A DNA stretch of 56,644 nucleotides, from positions 1 through 56,644 of the forward strand of contig JBEAXK010000118.1 in the NCBI GenBank assembly GCA_041159865.1, in the 5' to 3' direction. The DNA comes from BJGN01 sp041159865. GTDB lineage: Bacteria; Bacteroidota; Bacteroidia; Chitinophagales; Saprospiraceae. Shown one piece after another: positions 1 through 9,095 of the stretch. Positions within the stretch are counted from its first letter, which is position 1; every line of letters begins with the position of its first letter. The notes under the pieces were generated by a model. It worked only from the letters and a program-made list of their open reading frames with translations. It did no database searches and was not told where the DNA came from. The translations under genes and the position numbers were made by a program.

Positions 1-2
1 TT

Positions 3-2990
3 TTTTCGAACTTATCTCTCCATGTAAGTTTCGCTCAAGACTCTCTGTTTGTTTCTTTTCCAAATGGTATTTCTACCTTCTTAATTCTTGAAAATTCTGG
101 GGTTATTCCCGATGAATTACAATCGAGGTATCCAATGATTAAGGCTTATAAAGCCAGAAATAAATATTTTCCTAAATCTGATTTTAGAATTCAATATTTT
201 AAAGGGGATTGGGAAATTTATCTGATTAATGGGGATGATATTTCTAAAATAATAAAAAATAAAGATGGTGTTTGGGAATATGAAATCCAGGATGAATTTA
301 ATGAAAAAATAAATTGTCTCTCTAAACCTTTAAACGAAGAAAAGGATTTATCCAAATCCCTAAAATCTTTACCTGATGATACACTTAGAATTTACCGTTT
401 AGCACTATCCACAACAGGAGAATTTTCCGCCTTTCATGGAGGAGATATTCCAAAAGTTCTCTCCGTTATGGCTGGAATGGTAAATCTGGTAAATGCCGTT
501 TTTGAACGAGATTTGGGAGTTCGATTCACTTTAATAAATCAAACAGATGATCTGATTTTTCAGTTTGCAAATGCAGATCCATTTACCTTGGGTAATGAAA
601 GTTTCCAAAACCAAGCATTATTGGATCGTTTGATTGGCAATGATTCTTATGATGTCGGGCATGTACTGGGAGGCTTGAAATCAGTTAGCATTGGAAAAAT
701 AGGAAGCATTTGTCAAAAGGGTGAAAAGGGTTTAGGCGTTTCTACCTCGCTCATTCCTGATGGTTCCAAATTTATTTTTGATTATTTTAGTCATGAATTA
801 GCTCATCAATTAGGTGGAAATCATACTTTTAATAGTATTCAATGCAGTAATCAACGCAATTCAAAAACAGCCTGGGAGCCTGGATCAGGTATCAGTATAC
901 TTGGGTATCCTGGTTTATGCGCTTCTGATAATCTGGCATCTCATGTTTTGCCCCATTTTCATAGTGGAAGCATAGAAGAAATTGGAAATCTGCTTATTTC
1001 GAAAAATGATAAAAACTGTGGTGTAAAATTACCTTTGAAGAGAAGTCATCAAGGCGTTGTGAATTTAGTGAATTATAATCTACCTAGAAACACTCCTTTT
1101 TTGTTAAATCCAGTTATGGATAACTTTGGAGAATGGTTTTCCTGGGAATCTATAGATGTAGGCATTGCTTTGCCATTAAATGAAATAAAAGGTAGTAGTC
1201 CCAATATTCCTGTGACTACTTTAAAAAACAAAGCAGCCAGAATTTTCCCAGCCATTGATTCTTTAGTTAAATCGACGTTTGAACCTGGCGTTATACTGGC
1301 TGATTATGATAGAAATTTAAATCTAAGATTAACCCGAAGAGATTCATTTAAAATAGATTGGCATTCTTTTTCTTTGAAAGTAAATACTAATTCTGGTCCT
1401 TTGACTGTAATTTCTCCGAAGGAAGACCTTATAAACTCTGGAGAATCGCCTGTTTTAGTTGAGTGGAATCCTGCAAATACTTTTTTACCGCCAGTGGCTG
1501 CTGATAAAGTGGATATTTTTTTGGTGGATATATTTAACCCTGATACCTTAATTTATCTGCAAAGAAATATTCCTAATTTAGGTCGAATTTCTATCTATTT
1601 GCCGCTTCATTTACCTCAATCTTCTTATAAAATTGGAGTTAAAGGATCTAACAAACTTTTTTTTAATTTAAGTCAAGGTAAAATTACTTTTCAAAAAAAT
1701 GAAACGGTTTTTTTGAATCCCATATTTAAATTGCCTCTGATTAATTGTGGAAATGAGATTACTTTTAATTGGGATTTATCAACCTTACCCAGTCATATTT
1801 TTCCTTTAACATTGAAATTAAAGGATATTCAGGGATGGAAATTTTCATGGAATGAAAAAGTGCTTTTAAAACCTGAAAATATTAGCTGGAGTGTATTAGG
1901 TTTAGCCAATGAGCAGGTATCCAATTTTTATGGTACAACTTTGCAGGTGATTTCAACGATTAAGGACTATAATTTTCCTATTGAATGGATAGTATATCCC
2001 AAAAAGGAAATAAAAATTGAAAATATATCTCCTGTCAGGAATGCTGAAGTTTTTGAATTGATTCCAGAGTTTTCTTGGAAATCCAATGAAAAAGTTGATG
2101 GATATCAAGTAGAAATTTCAGAAAATAGTCGTTTTGATTTTTTATTAGATTCCATAGTCACAGTTGAAAATTCAACTTTTTCAAATATTAAATTTGAACC
2201 AGGAAGGCGATATTTTTGGAGAGTTAAATATATTAATATTCTTTGCGGAGGAGGAATTTCAGATGTTTTTTCATTCACTTTGGCAAAATCTGTTTGTACA
2301 GGTTGGATAAGCAATGATTCCCTTCGATTGAATCAAATACCTTTTAGGCAATCTAACTTAAATGTAGAACAGAAAGGTACTATATCTGAGGTTACTGAAC
2401 TTTGGGTTAGTTTAAATATGACTAAATGGGAAGGAGTGAAAATTTTCATCAAATCTCCTTCAGGAAAAAGAATCCAATTGAATTTTCCAACTCATTGTTT
2501 AAAAACTTCTTCTTGGCAATTTCTCAGATTTACTAAAAAAAATAATGAAACAAATCCTTGTATAAAAGGTGATACTTTACTAATCCCTGATTTTTTTTTA
2601 TTTAATGAATTAAAAGGAGAATCGTTAAATGGGTTATGGCAATTGATTTTTGAGGGGGTAAATCAAATTGGAACAATTGGTGATTGGGGTTTAAAGGGAT
2701 GTTTGATAGATAAAGTTACTTCCGCAGGAAATTTGATGTCAAGGGAATCTCTGGCGTTTATTTTTCCCAATCCATCAATTGAAAATTCAACAACGATAGT
2801 ATTCAATCAACAAGGGGCTGCAAAGATTTTTTTATGGGATATGCTTGGAAAGAAAATAGGAATTTGGGAAAAAAAATCAGGTCAAAATGAGATGCACATT
2901 TCTAATTTAAATATACCAAAGGGGGTATATTTTTGGGAAGTTTGTTTTGATCATTTCAATATTGAAAAAATGAAATGGTTGGTGCCTTAA
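3..2990 (+). CDS. Secreted reprolysin-like (M12B-type) metalloprotease with P-domain and T9SS tail; 5' end lies outside the window
   Basis: Zinc endopeptidase predicted to be exported and released or anchored by the type IX secretion system. The frame is open from base 3, so the true start and most of the signal peptide are upstream; the residues before the first ATG (135) read like the end of a signal peptide (HVSFAQ) and a propeptide. The metzincin zinc motif HELAHQLGGNH is at 792-824. Downstream come Ig/Fn3-like stretches, a proprotein-convertase P-like domain (about 2290-2715, containing SPSGKRI and GDWGLKGC) and a type A sorting domain (about 2748-2990, FPNPS then GVYFW). Oddity: the Met-turn position reads SILGYPGLC, with Leu (codon 900-902) where Met is expected. 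Family assignment is firm; substrate unknown. Confidence 0.88.
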   Translation, partial: FSNLSLHVSFAQDSLFVSFPNGISTFLILENSGVIPDELQSRYPMIKAYKARNKYFPKSDFRIQYFKGDWEIYLINGDDISKIIKNKDGVWEYEIQDEFNEKINCLSKPLNEEKDLSKSLKSLPDDTLRIYRLALSTTGEFSAFHGGDIPKVLSVMAGMVNLVNAVFERDLGVRFTLINQTDDLIFQFANADPFTLGNESFQNQALLDRLIGNDSYDVGHVLGGLKSVSIGKIGSICQKGEKGLGVSTSLIPDGSKFIFDYFSHELAHQLGGNHTFNSIQCSNQRNSKTAWEPGSGISILGYPGLCASDNLASHVLPHFHSGSIEEIGNLLISKNDKNCGVKLPLKRSHQGVVNLVNYNLPRNTPFLLNPVMDNFGEWFSWESIDVGIALPLNEIKGSSPNIPVTTLKNKAARIFPAIDSLVKSTFEPGVILADYDRNLNLRLTRRDSFKIDWHSFSLKVNTNSGPLTVISPKEDLINSGESPVLVEWNPANTFLPPVAADKVDIFLVDIFNPDTLIYLQRNIPNLGRISIYLPLHLPQSSYKIGVKGSNKLFFNLSQGKITFQKNETVFLNPIFKLPLINCGNEITFNWDLSTLPSHIFPLTLKLKDIQGWKFSWNEKVLLKPENISWSVLGLANEQVSNFYGTTLQVISTIKDYNFPIEWIVYPKKEIKIENISPVRNAEVFELIPEFSWKSNEKVDGYQVEISENSRFDFLLDSIVTVENSTFSNIKFEPGRRYFWRVKYINILCGGGISDVFSFTLAKSVCTGWISNDSLRLNQIPFRQSNLNVEQKGTISEVTELWVSLNMTKWEGVKIFIKSPSGKRIQLNFPTHCLKTSSWQFLRFTKKNNETNPCIKGDTLLIPDFFLFNELKGESLNGLWQLIFEGVNQIGTIGDWGLKGCLIDKVTSAGNLMSRESLAFIFPNPSIENSTTIVFNQQGAAKIFLWDMLGKKIGIWEKKSGQNEMHISNLNIPKGVYFWEVCFDHFNIEKMKWLVP

Positions 2991-2996
2991 TAAAGT

Positions 2997-3030
2997 AAAA
3001 TAGAGCCATTTGTTTCAATGGCTCTATTTT
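2997..3030. terminator. Bidirectional intrinsic terminator
   Basis: Perfect 14-bp inverted repeat (2997-3010 with 3017-3030) around a 6-base loop. The core AGAGCCATT/AATGGCTCT is flanked by AAAAT/ATTTT, so each strand ends in a U-tract. It sits between two convergent genes that stop at 2990 and 3038, which is where a shared terminator is expected. Confidence 0.9.
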
Positions 3031-3037
3031 ATTTAAA

Positions 3038-3793
3038 TTAATTATTAGAAACCAAACCAATAACTGGTTTTTGAGTTGCCATGGCGGAGGCATTGCTTCC
3101 TCTGGCAATAATGGTATATTTTTTACCTTTTACCAGGTTTAAATTACTTAAGGTACTGAGAGCAGCAGTTTTACCTTTCTCTCTGATTATGATGGTAAAG
3201 CGAGTTGATCCAGTCTGTTCAAAAGCCTGAAAGTTTTCTTTACCAGTGCTTCTGCCAGTATAATCAGCAGTTACCACATTATTAACCAAAAATTCAATTC
3301 CAGCAGCAGGTGCGTCAGTTAATGCACTCATGAAGCGTATATATGTTTTTTCAGCATTAGGGATTGACAGATCATCCTGAGATACAAAGAATTCATATTT
3401 ACCCCCAATTCCTAAAGCATGTACAGTGTAATATGTATTATCTGCAAGATTTAAATCTGTACTTAAATTTACCTCGGGTGTTGTAGCTCCTGCTGGAACC
3501 GTGACTTTAAGTTTTGCTGTTCCTGAAGGAATTACAGCATAATCGATAATGGGGAAAAGGCTTCCATAAGTCACTAAACCTGGTGCGCCAACAGTTGTAA
3601 GTACACCTGAAACAACTTTATCATTTATTGAGGCAACAACACCAGGTACATCGGGAGCTGCATGAAATAGTTTAATACGTGCCCCATTCTTTGCCGGAGT
3701 CGCATTACGAAGGAAATCGAATTCTTCACCGCAGGAAACCATCGTGAACAAACCTAAAAATAATAGGGTGTTCCATATGTATTTTATTTTCAT
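3038..3793 (-). CDS. DUF4397-domain lipoprotein
   Basis: Exported lipoprotein of about 251 residues. The ATG at 3793 is preferred over an upstream one at 3823, because it gives a clean lipoprotein signal peptide (MKIKYIWNTLLFLGL then MVSC with the lipobox cysteine) and avoids overlap with the preceding susD-like gene. The body (GARIKLFHAAPDVPGV, VNNVVTADYTGRSTG) matches the beta-rich DUF4397 family, which is common downstream of SusC/SusD pairs in Bacteroidota. It is the last gene of a three-gene minus-strand operon. Function is unknown; a surface accessory of the uptake complex is inferred from position. Confidence 0.8.
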   Translation of the reverse strand: MKIKYIWNTLLFLGLFTMVSCGEEFDFLRNATPAKNGARIKLFHAAPDVPGVVASINDKVVSGVLTTVGAPGLVTYGSLFPIIDYAVIPSGTAKLKVTVPAGATTPEVNLSTDLNLADNTYYTVHALGIGGKYEFFVSQDDLSIPNAEKTYIRFMSALTDAPAAGIEFLVNNVVTADYTGRSTGKENFQAFEQTGSTRFTIIIREKGKTAALSTLSNLNLVKGKKYTIIARGSNASAMATQKPVIGLVSNN

Positions 3794-3804
3794 AACGTTA
3801 AATT

Positions 3805-5295
3805 TTAAGGTTGAATAAACCAAAGTGGTTTTGTGTGATAATCAGGTAAATCTGCACCTAATTTTCTTAAAGTGGCTAAATTCCAAACATATTCGGAATT
3901 ATATCTTGGCCTAACTCTTTGTACCAGTTTCCCACTATTGTCAGGATAAAGACTGGTAGGGAAAGAAATTCCTTTATAAATATCGGAACTGTAATTATGT
4001 CTTCTCATATCTACCCAGGTTTCAAGTGCACCCTGACCGTATAAAGCGATATATTTTTGAAGCATAATATCACTTAAGGTTAAGTCATTGGCAGATTTTG
4101 GAATAGCAGCACTCGCCAGGTAAGTTTCTCGGTTTGCGGCGGTTACCCCTACAAAATCTAAAGCTGCACTTACCCCTGCTCTAAAGGAACTGTAAGCTAA
4201 TGTTTTATCTCCTTTTTTGAGAGCAGCTTCTGCTTTAATAAATTGTAATTCTGGGTAGATGAGGATAGCATGTGGAGCATTATCACTAAAAATCCATTTT
4301 CCTGTTGGAGGTATAGTACCTAAACCTCCCCATAAATTGGGAATCCTGTTTGTACGACCTGCAATATTATTGGGATCACCAGATGCGGGAGCAACTCCTC
4401 TAAAAACGTTATCAGGACTTGCTGTAAACATAATTGGCAGCCTTGGGTCTTTTACCCCAGAAAAAGTGGTTCCGTCAAGCAATGAAATAATATAACTTGA
4501 TTGAACGAAACTACCCATATTATTTCTTAAAGTTCCAAAGAAATTAGCGTCTCCAGAATTAGTTCCAGCATGAGGAACCATAAAGTTATCTGCATTACTT
4601 TGAAATGATTTGTCTACAAATTCTATAACCTTATCTGGACTAAACCCTGATTTATTCGATAAATGAATCGCATTTCTGGCAAGATTTGCATATATAAATT
4701 TTTTCCACTTACTAACATCCCCTTTGTATACAATATCACCTCTTGAGAGTGAAGCGGAATATCCCGTTTTATTTAAATCATCTAATGCTTCATTACTCAA
4801 TCTGACAACTTCTGCATAGACTTCTTGTTGTGAATCATAATCAAATACATATCTATTGGGCTCCCAAGCTTGTTTTAAAATCATTTCTCCATGCAAATCA
4901 GTAGTTGATTGCCAACTCCATGCCCGAATTGCTTTTGCAGCACCAACATAATCCCATTTATTCTTTGTCACTCCATCTGATAAAATTAAATCAATATTGG
5001 TACCAATAGACCAATAATGTGAACGCCATTTTTCTCCACAAGCGTCAGAACCTGGAGCAAATCCGTGTCTGTCCCAGGAATTTCCAGAAGAAACCCAACC
5101 CCAGTATTGTACATATTGTCCAACATATCTGGCATCCCAAGCATCTCCTCTTACCATTTGTGAAAAAATGGGAGGAAGAAGTGCAAATCCTTCAGCTACC
5201 TGTGGATTACTGGGATCTTGATTGATATCAAAATATGATTCGCAACTACTGCTTAAAAAGAGTAAAAAAGCGAATGGATATAATATTCTTTTCAT
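3805..5295 (-). CDS. SusD/RagB-family outer-membrane nutrient-binding lipoprotein
   Basis: Surface lipoprotein that captures substrate and passes it to the TonB-dependent SusC partner encoded immediately upstream (12-base gap). It has a lipoprotein signal peptide ending in LSSSC (Cys18), then the SusD-like start YFDINQDPSNP and a helix-rich TPR-like body. Length (496) is normal and it resembles the SusD-like_2 subgroup. No glycoside hydrolase, sulfatase, sigma factor or anti-sigma gene is next to the pair, so the ligand cannot be deduced; oligosaccharide, peptide or other ligands are all possible. Confidence 0.9.
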   Translation of the reverse strand: MKRILYPFAFLLFLSSSCESYFDINQDPSNPQVAEGFALLPPIFSQMVRGDAWDARYVGQYVQYWGWVSSGNSWDRHGFAPGSDACGEKWRSHYWSIGTNIDLILSDGVTKNKWDYVGAAKAIRAWSWQSTTDLHGEMILKQAWEPNRYVFDYDSQQEVYAEVVRLSNEALDDLNKTGYSASLSRGDIVYKGDVSKWKKFIYANLARNAIHLSNKSGFSPDKVIEFVDKSFQSNADNFMVPHAGTNSGDANFFGTLRNNMGSFVQSSYIISLLDGTTFSGVKDPRLPIMFTASPDNVFRGVAPASGDPNNIAGRTNRIPNLWGGLGTIPPTGKWIFSDNAPHAILIYPELQFIKAEAALKKGDKTLAYSSFRAGVSAALDFVGVTAANRETYLASAAIPKSANDLTLSDIMLQKYIALYGQGALETWVDMRRHNYSSDIYKGISFPTSLYPDNSGKLVQRVRPRYNSEYVWNLATLRKLGADLPDYHTKPLWFIQP

Positions 5296-5307
5296 TTTTT
5301 TAATTTT

Positions 5308-8300
5308 TTATAGCGTTATTCGAATGCCACCTGAAATGGTTCTAGGCAAAGAAATAGTTCCAAAATCGAATCCAAATGCACCTACACCTCTTGTGGTTGC
5401 AGAGTTACCATTTACGTTAGGATCTGCACCCGTGTAATTAGTAAGTAACCATAGGTCTGTGCCACTGACAAAAACTTTGGCACTTTTGAAAAGCTTACTT
5501 CCTTTTAATACAGATGCTGGAATGGTATAATTTATAGATACATCCCTTAATCGAATCCAATTGATATCTTCTTCTACAAAATCTGATTCTGGTGCGGCAC
5601 TAAAGAAATCACTGCGTGTCAAAGGTGTAACTTGTATGGTATTTTTTGTTGGACTTTCGGTATTTTCTCTGCCATCACGCAATACACCATTAAAGATATA
5701 GGGTTGAGAGCGATCCTGTAATTGGGTACTTATACCTCTTTGAAACAAAAATCGTTCGGTACCATTAAATACATCTCCTCCTTTACGAATATCTAAAAGA
5801 AAGGAAAGACTGAAATCCCCAACCCTAAATTCATTGGTCAAACCAATGGTGAAATCTGGATTTCTATCTCCAATAGGCAAGAAATTAGTATTAATCACAG
5901 GTAAACCGTTAGATGGATTGATTAAGATTTCTCCATTTTTATTCCTCAGATAGCTATAACCTCCAATAGCGGTAGCGCTGCCAAGACCTCTTTGATTATA
6001 ATCAAGATTTACGCCTGGGTAAAAACGAGCTAAATCAGAAACGAATGCACTTGCTCTTGCATTTCCATAAAGCCAGGTATCAGAATTATAAAATTCTGCC
6101 TGGTCAGCAGGAAGATTTTCAACTGAAGTTGTAAATGTGGTGAAATTTAATAATATATCCCATTGAACTTTACTTTTCTTAATGGGTGATAGGGATAATT
6201 GAACTTCAAATCCTTGATTAGAGAAAGTTCCACCATTCACAAGTCCAAAAATAAATCCTGTACCATAACTTAAACGTTGAGATACAATCTGATCAAAACG
6301 GGTGTTTTTAAAATAGGCAAAATCGATACCTATTCTGCTTTTAAATAGTTTTAATTCTGTTCCAAATTCATACCCCTGTGTTCTTTCAGGTTTTAAGTCA
6401 GGATTTCCACCAAAGAAACCAAATGCAAATCCACCTCCAGTGGTAGTTTGGGGTGCCAGTGCGGGTAATATTTTATAAGGTGGCGCATCTTTTCCTGTCT
6501 GGGATAAGGTAGCTCTTAATTTTCCATAACTTAAAATGGAAGAATTATTGAATATGGGTAATTCACTAAATATAAAACTTAATCCAGTAGAAGGGTAGAA
6601 AAAGGAGCGATTTGCAGTTGGAAGAGTTGATGACCAGTCATTTCTAGCTCTAACATTGAAAAATAAAATATCTTTATATCCTAAATCAAAGGTTCCCAAC
6701 AAGCTAAGTAATCTTTGTCTGGTAATGGTCAGTTTATTTCGTTGAGTTGTAGGATCTGTGTTGTTTATACTATTATAATCTGGAATATACATTTTTTCAC
6801 CTCTTACTGAGGTAACTTCATAATTTCTGTCATCCAAAGATCCCCCAAAAGTTAAGGATGCTTTGAAATCACCGAAAGTCTTCTTCGCAGTAGTAAGTAT
6901 ATTCCCATTCATTAATATTGAATTCTCATTAAATGATTCAATAACACCTTTTCCAGTTATACCATAAATAGATTCCGGGTGTAATAAAGTGTTTCCGATG
7001 GTAGAATAAGCATCTATACCAAACCTTCCTGTTACATTTAACCATTTATAAGGGTCATACATGACACTGAAATTACCAATGGTTCTTTTATTTCTAGTTT
7101 GGTTTTTATTTGCGTATACATTAAATAATGGGTTGTCTTGTTCACTTGTACTTTGAATTAATTGTCTTCTGGTGCCATCAGGATTTAAAAATACGCTGGC
7201 ATCATCATAAAATGGCCAGGATAATAAACTAATCAGGTATCCATTTGCACCTCTTTGAGGAGCGGTGGTATTTGAATTTACAAAATTCAGGGAACTACTG
7301 GTGCTCAATTTATCAGATATTTTGGCAGTAGTACTTAACCTGACGGAAATTCTGTTAAAGTCATTGGTAGGTACAACACCCTTTTGATCCGTATAAGCAG
7401 TTGATAAACGGTAACTTAAACCAGTTGTACCTCCTTCAAAGCCTAAATTGTGGGTCTGTGTGAATCCATCCCTAAAAAAAGCATCAATATTATCAAATTT
7501 AGGGGTTGATGCGGGTAATTTGGGGCCAAAGAAAAAGGAAGTAGTAGGATCTGCTGAACCATTAAAACCTCTTGCATATTCACTGTTATATTGAGGAAAC
7601 CTATATAAGTGTTCATTCCTAAATAGATTGTCGTAACTGATTTTACCTTTACCAGTACTTCCCTTTTTTGTTGTAATGATGATGGCTCCTGAAGATGCAT
7701 CTATACCATATAAAGCGGCTGCTTCGGGTCCCTTTAAAACTGTGATAGATTCAATATCCGCAGGATTTATATCACCCGCTCTGTTTTGATAATCTCCAGA
7801 TCTGTTGGGTTGGTCAGAAACCAGGGCACCTTGATTGAAAGTACGATTGTCTATGGGTAAACCATCAACAACAAAGAGCGGTTGGTTATTTCCATCAATA
7901 GAACTGGGACCTCTTAATTGAACAGCAACTGAAGAACCTGCTTGTCCGCTTGTAGGAGTCATATTCAATCCTGCAACCCTTCCTTGAAGGGAAACGATAA
8001 AATTATCTCTTCCTGTGTTTTGTAGTGCCTCGCCTTTAACTTCCTGAATGGAATAAGCAAGTTTCTTTTTTTCTTCTTTAATTCCAAGAGCAGTAACCAC
8101 AATTTCACCTAAAGCGGTTGCTTCGGCATTTAATTGGACATCTAATTGTGTCTCATTGGTGATTTTGATTTCTTTTGGTTTGTAGCCAGTGTAAGAAAAT
8201 CGAAGCGTTTGGCCTGTTGCTACCTCAATTTTGTAGGTGCCATCCAGATCAGTAACAGTGCCGACACTTGTTCCAATAACCAATATAGTGACCCCAATCA

Positions 8301-8424
8301 TTGGACTGTTATCATCTGAATCGGTAATAGTTCCTTTTAGTTGTCGGTTTTGGGCGGCTAAACCATGATGGCTTAGCACGAAAACCAGCATAAAAACGAC
8401 TGATTTCAGTAATGTTCTTTTCAT
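5308..8424 (-). CDS. SusC/RagA-family TonB-linked outer-membrane receptor
   Basis: TonB-dependent outer-membrane barrel that imports the ligand delivered by the SusD-like partner. The ATG at 8424 gives a standard signal peptide (MKRTLLKSVVFMLVFVLSHHGLAAQ); an ATG at 8466 would add 14 residues and falls inside a hairpin loop. Domains in order: carboxypeptidase-regulatory-like beta sandwich (LKGTITDSDDNSPMIGVT), TonB plug (VAVQLRGPSSIDGNNQPLFVVDGLPI), then a long barrel ending GIRITL. Length of about 1038 residues is normal. First gene of susC-susD-DUF4397. No TAnnTTTG box is visible in the 133 bases upstream, so the promoter is undefined or expression follows ilvN. Confidence 0.93.
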   Translation of the reverse strand: MKRTLLKSVVFMLVFVLSHHGLAAQNRQLKGTITDSDDNSPMIGVTILVIGTSVGTVTDLDGTYKIEVATGQTLRFSYTGYKPKEIKITNETQLDVQLNAEATALGEIVVTALGIKEEKKKLAYSIQEVKGEALQNTGRDNFIVSLQGRVAGLNMTPTSGQAGSSVAVQLRGPSSIDGNNQPLFVVDGLPIDNRTFNQGALVSDQPNRSGDYQNRAGDINPADIESITVLKGPEAAALYGIDASSGAIIITTKKGSTGKGKISYDNLFRNEHLYRFPQYNSEYARGFNGSADPTTSFFFGPKLPASTPKFDNIDAFFRDGFTQTHNLGFEGGTTGLSYRLSTAYTDQKGVVPTNDFNRISVRLSTTAKISDKLSTSSSLNFVNSNTTAPQRGANGYLISLLSWPFYDDASVFLNPDGTRRQLIQSTSEQDNPLFNVYANKNQTRNKRTIGNFSVMYDPYKWLNVTGRFGIDAYSTIGNTLLHPESIYGITGKGVIESFNENSILMNGNILTTAKKTFGDFKASLTFGGSLDDRNYEVTSVRGEKMYIPDYNSINNTDPTTQRNKLTITRQRLLSLLGTFDLGYKDILFFNVRARNDWSSTLPTANRSFFYPSTGLSFIFSELPIFNNSSILSYGKLRATLSQTGKDAPPYKILPALAPQTTTGGGFAFGFFGGNPDLKPERTQGYEFGTELKLFKSRIGIDFAYFKNTRFDQIVSQRLSYGTGFIFGLVNGGTFSNQGFEVQLSLSPIKKSKVQWDILLNFTTFTTSVENLPADQAEFYNSDTWLYGNARASAFVSDLARFYPGVNLDYNQRGLGSATAIGGYSYLRNKNGEILINPSNGLPVINTNFLPIGDRNPDFTIGLTNEFRVGDFSLSFLLDIRKGGDVFNGTERFLFQRGISTQLQDRSQPYIFNGVLRDGRENTESPTKNTIQVTPLTRSDFFSAAPESDFVEEDINWIRLRDVSINYTIPASVLKGSKLFKSAKVFVSGTDLWLLTNYTGADPNVNGNSATTRGVGAFGFDFGTISLPRTISGGIRITL

Positions 8425-8457
8425 TCTGATAAGTAAAAAGGTTATTAAATAGATTAA

Positions 8458-8482
8458 ACCTGTCATTATGAATTTGACAGGT
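8458..8482 (-). terminator. Hairpin between ilvN and susC (weak terminator or 5' UTR structure)
   Basis: An 8-bp perfect inverted repeat, ACCTGTCA with TGACAGGT, around a 9-base loop. On the minus strand it lies about 75 bases after the ilvN stop and 34 bases before the susC ATG. It is followed by TTTAATCTATTT, which is T-rich but not a continuous U-tract. It could end the ilvDBN transcript or structure the susC leader. Confidence 0.45.
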
Positions 8483-8557
8483 AGGAAAAATCCGTTTCAG
8501 CTGAGTAAAAATCCAATGTTTGGAATTTTGAATTTTTACCGGGTTTATGAAGGTGTA

Positions 8558-9094
8558 TTAGAATTTATCGCTTAATTCCATTCGTTTCATATAATTCTTC
8601 AAACTTTCCATAGGTCGGGTTATGGCCACTCTTCCTGAACGAACGAATTCAAAGATACCATATTTTTTAAATTCTTCTAATAATGCTTCTGTTTCAATTG
8701 CAGTACCAGTTTTTTCAAATACGATAAATTCTGGATCTATTTCCAGAATACGAACATTGTATTCTCTTACAAATTTTTCAACTTTCAGGGATTCTTTGAA
8801 AATAGAGGAGGGAATTTTATACAAGGCTATTTCCTGGTATATAATTTCATGCTTTTCATAATAGAATGCCTTTAAAATATCCACTTGTTTATCGAGCTGT
8901 GCGACCAGTTTTTTAATCATCTCCTCTGTGGTTAAAACCACAATTGTGAATCGATGAATACCAGGAAGGGATGATTTTGAAGTATTTAAACTTTCAATAT
9001 TTATATGTCTTCGGGTAAAAATGGAAACAACTCTGGATACCATTCCCGTTTGATTTTCTGAAAAAACCGATAGGGTATATTCTTTTTTTTCCAT
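8558..9094 (-). CDS. ilvN: Acetolactate synthase small (regulatory) subunit
   Basis: Regulatory subunit of acetohydroxyacid synthase, which binds valine or other branched-chain amino acids and stimulates the catalytic subunit. An N-terminal ACT domain is clear (YTLSVFSENQTGMVSRVVSI then HINIESLN), followed by a C-terminal regulatory domain; 178 residues is the family size. It starts one base after the ilvB stop, so the two subunits are translationally linked and made together. Third gene of ilvD-ilvB-ilvN; ilvC is not found downstream. Confidence 0.95.
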   Translation of the reverse strand: MEKKEYTLSVFSENQTGMVSRVVSIFTRRHINIESLNTSKSSLPGIHRFTIVVLTTEEMIKKLVAQLDKQVDILKAFYYEKHEIIYQEIALYKIPSSIFKESLKVEKFVREYNVRILEIDPEFIVFEKTGTAIETEALLEEFKKYGIFEFVRSGRVAITRPMESLKNYMKRMELSDKF

Positions 9095-9095
9095 T

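Noticed and set aside
3794..3823. Longer start for the DUF4397 lipoprotein
   Set aside because: It would place ten polar residues before the lipoprotein signal and overlap the susD-like gene.
5308..8424. Polysaccharide-utilisation locus around susCD
   Set aside because: No adjacent glycoside hydrolase, sulfatase or SusR-like or sigma regulator; the secreted GH13 gene is 14 kb away and not part of the unit.
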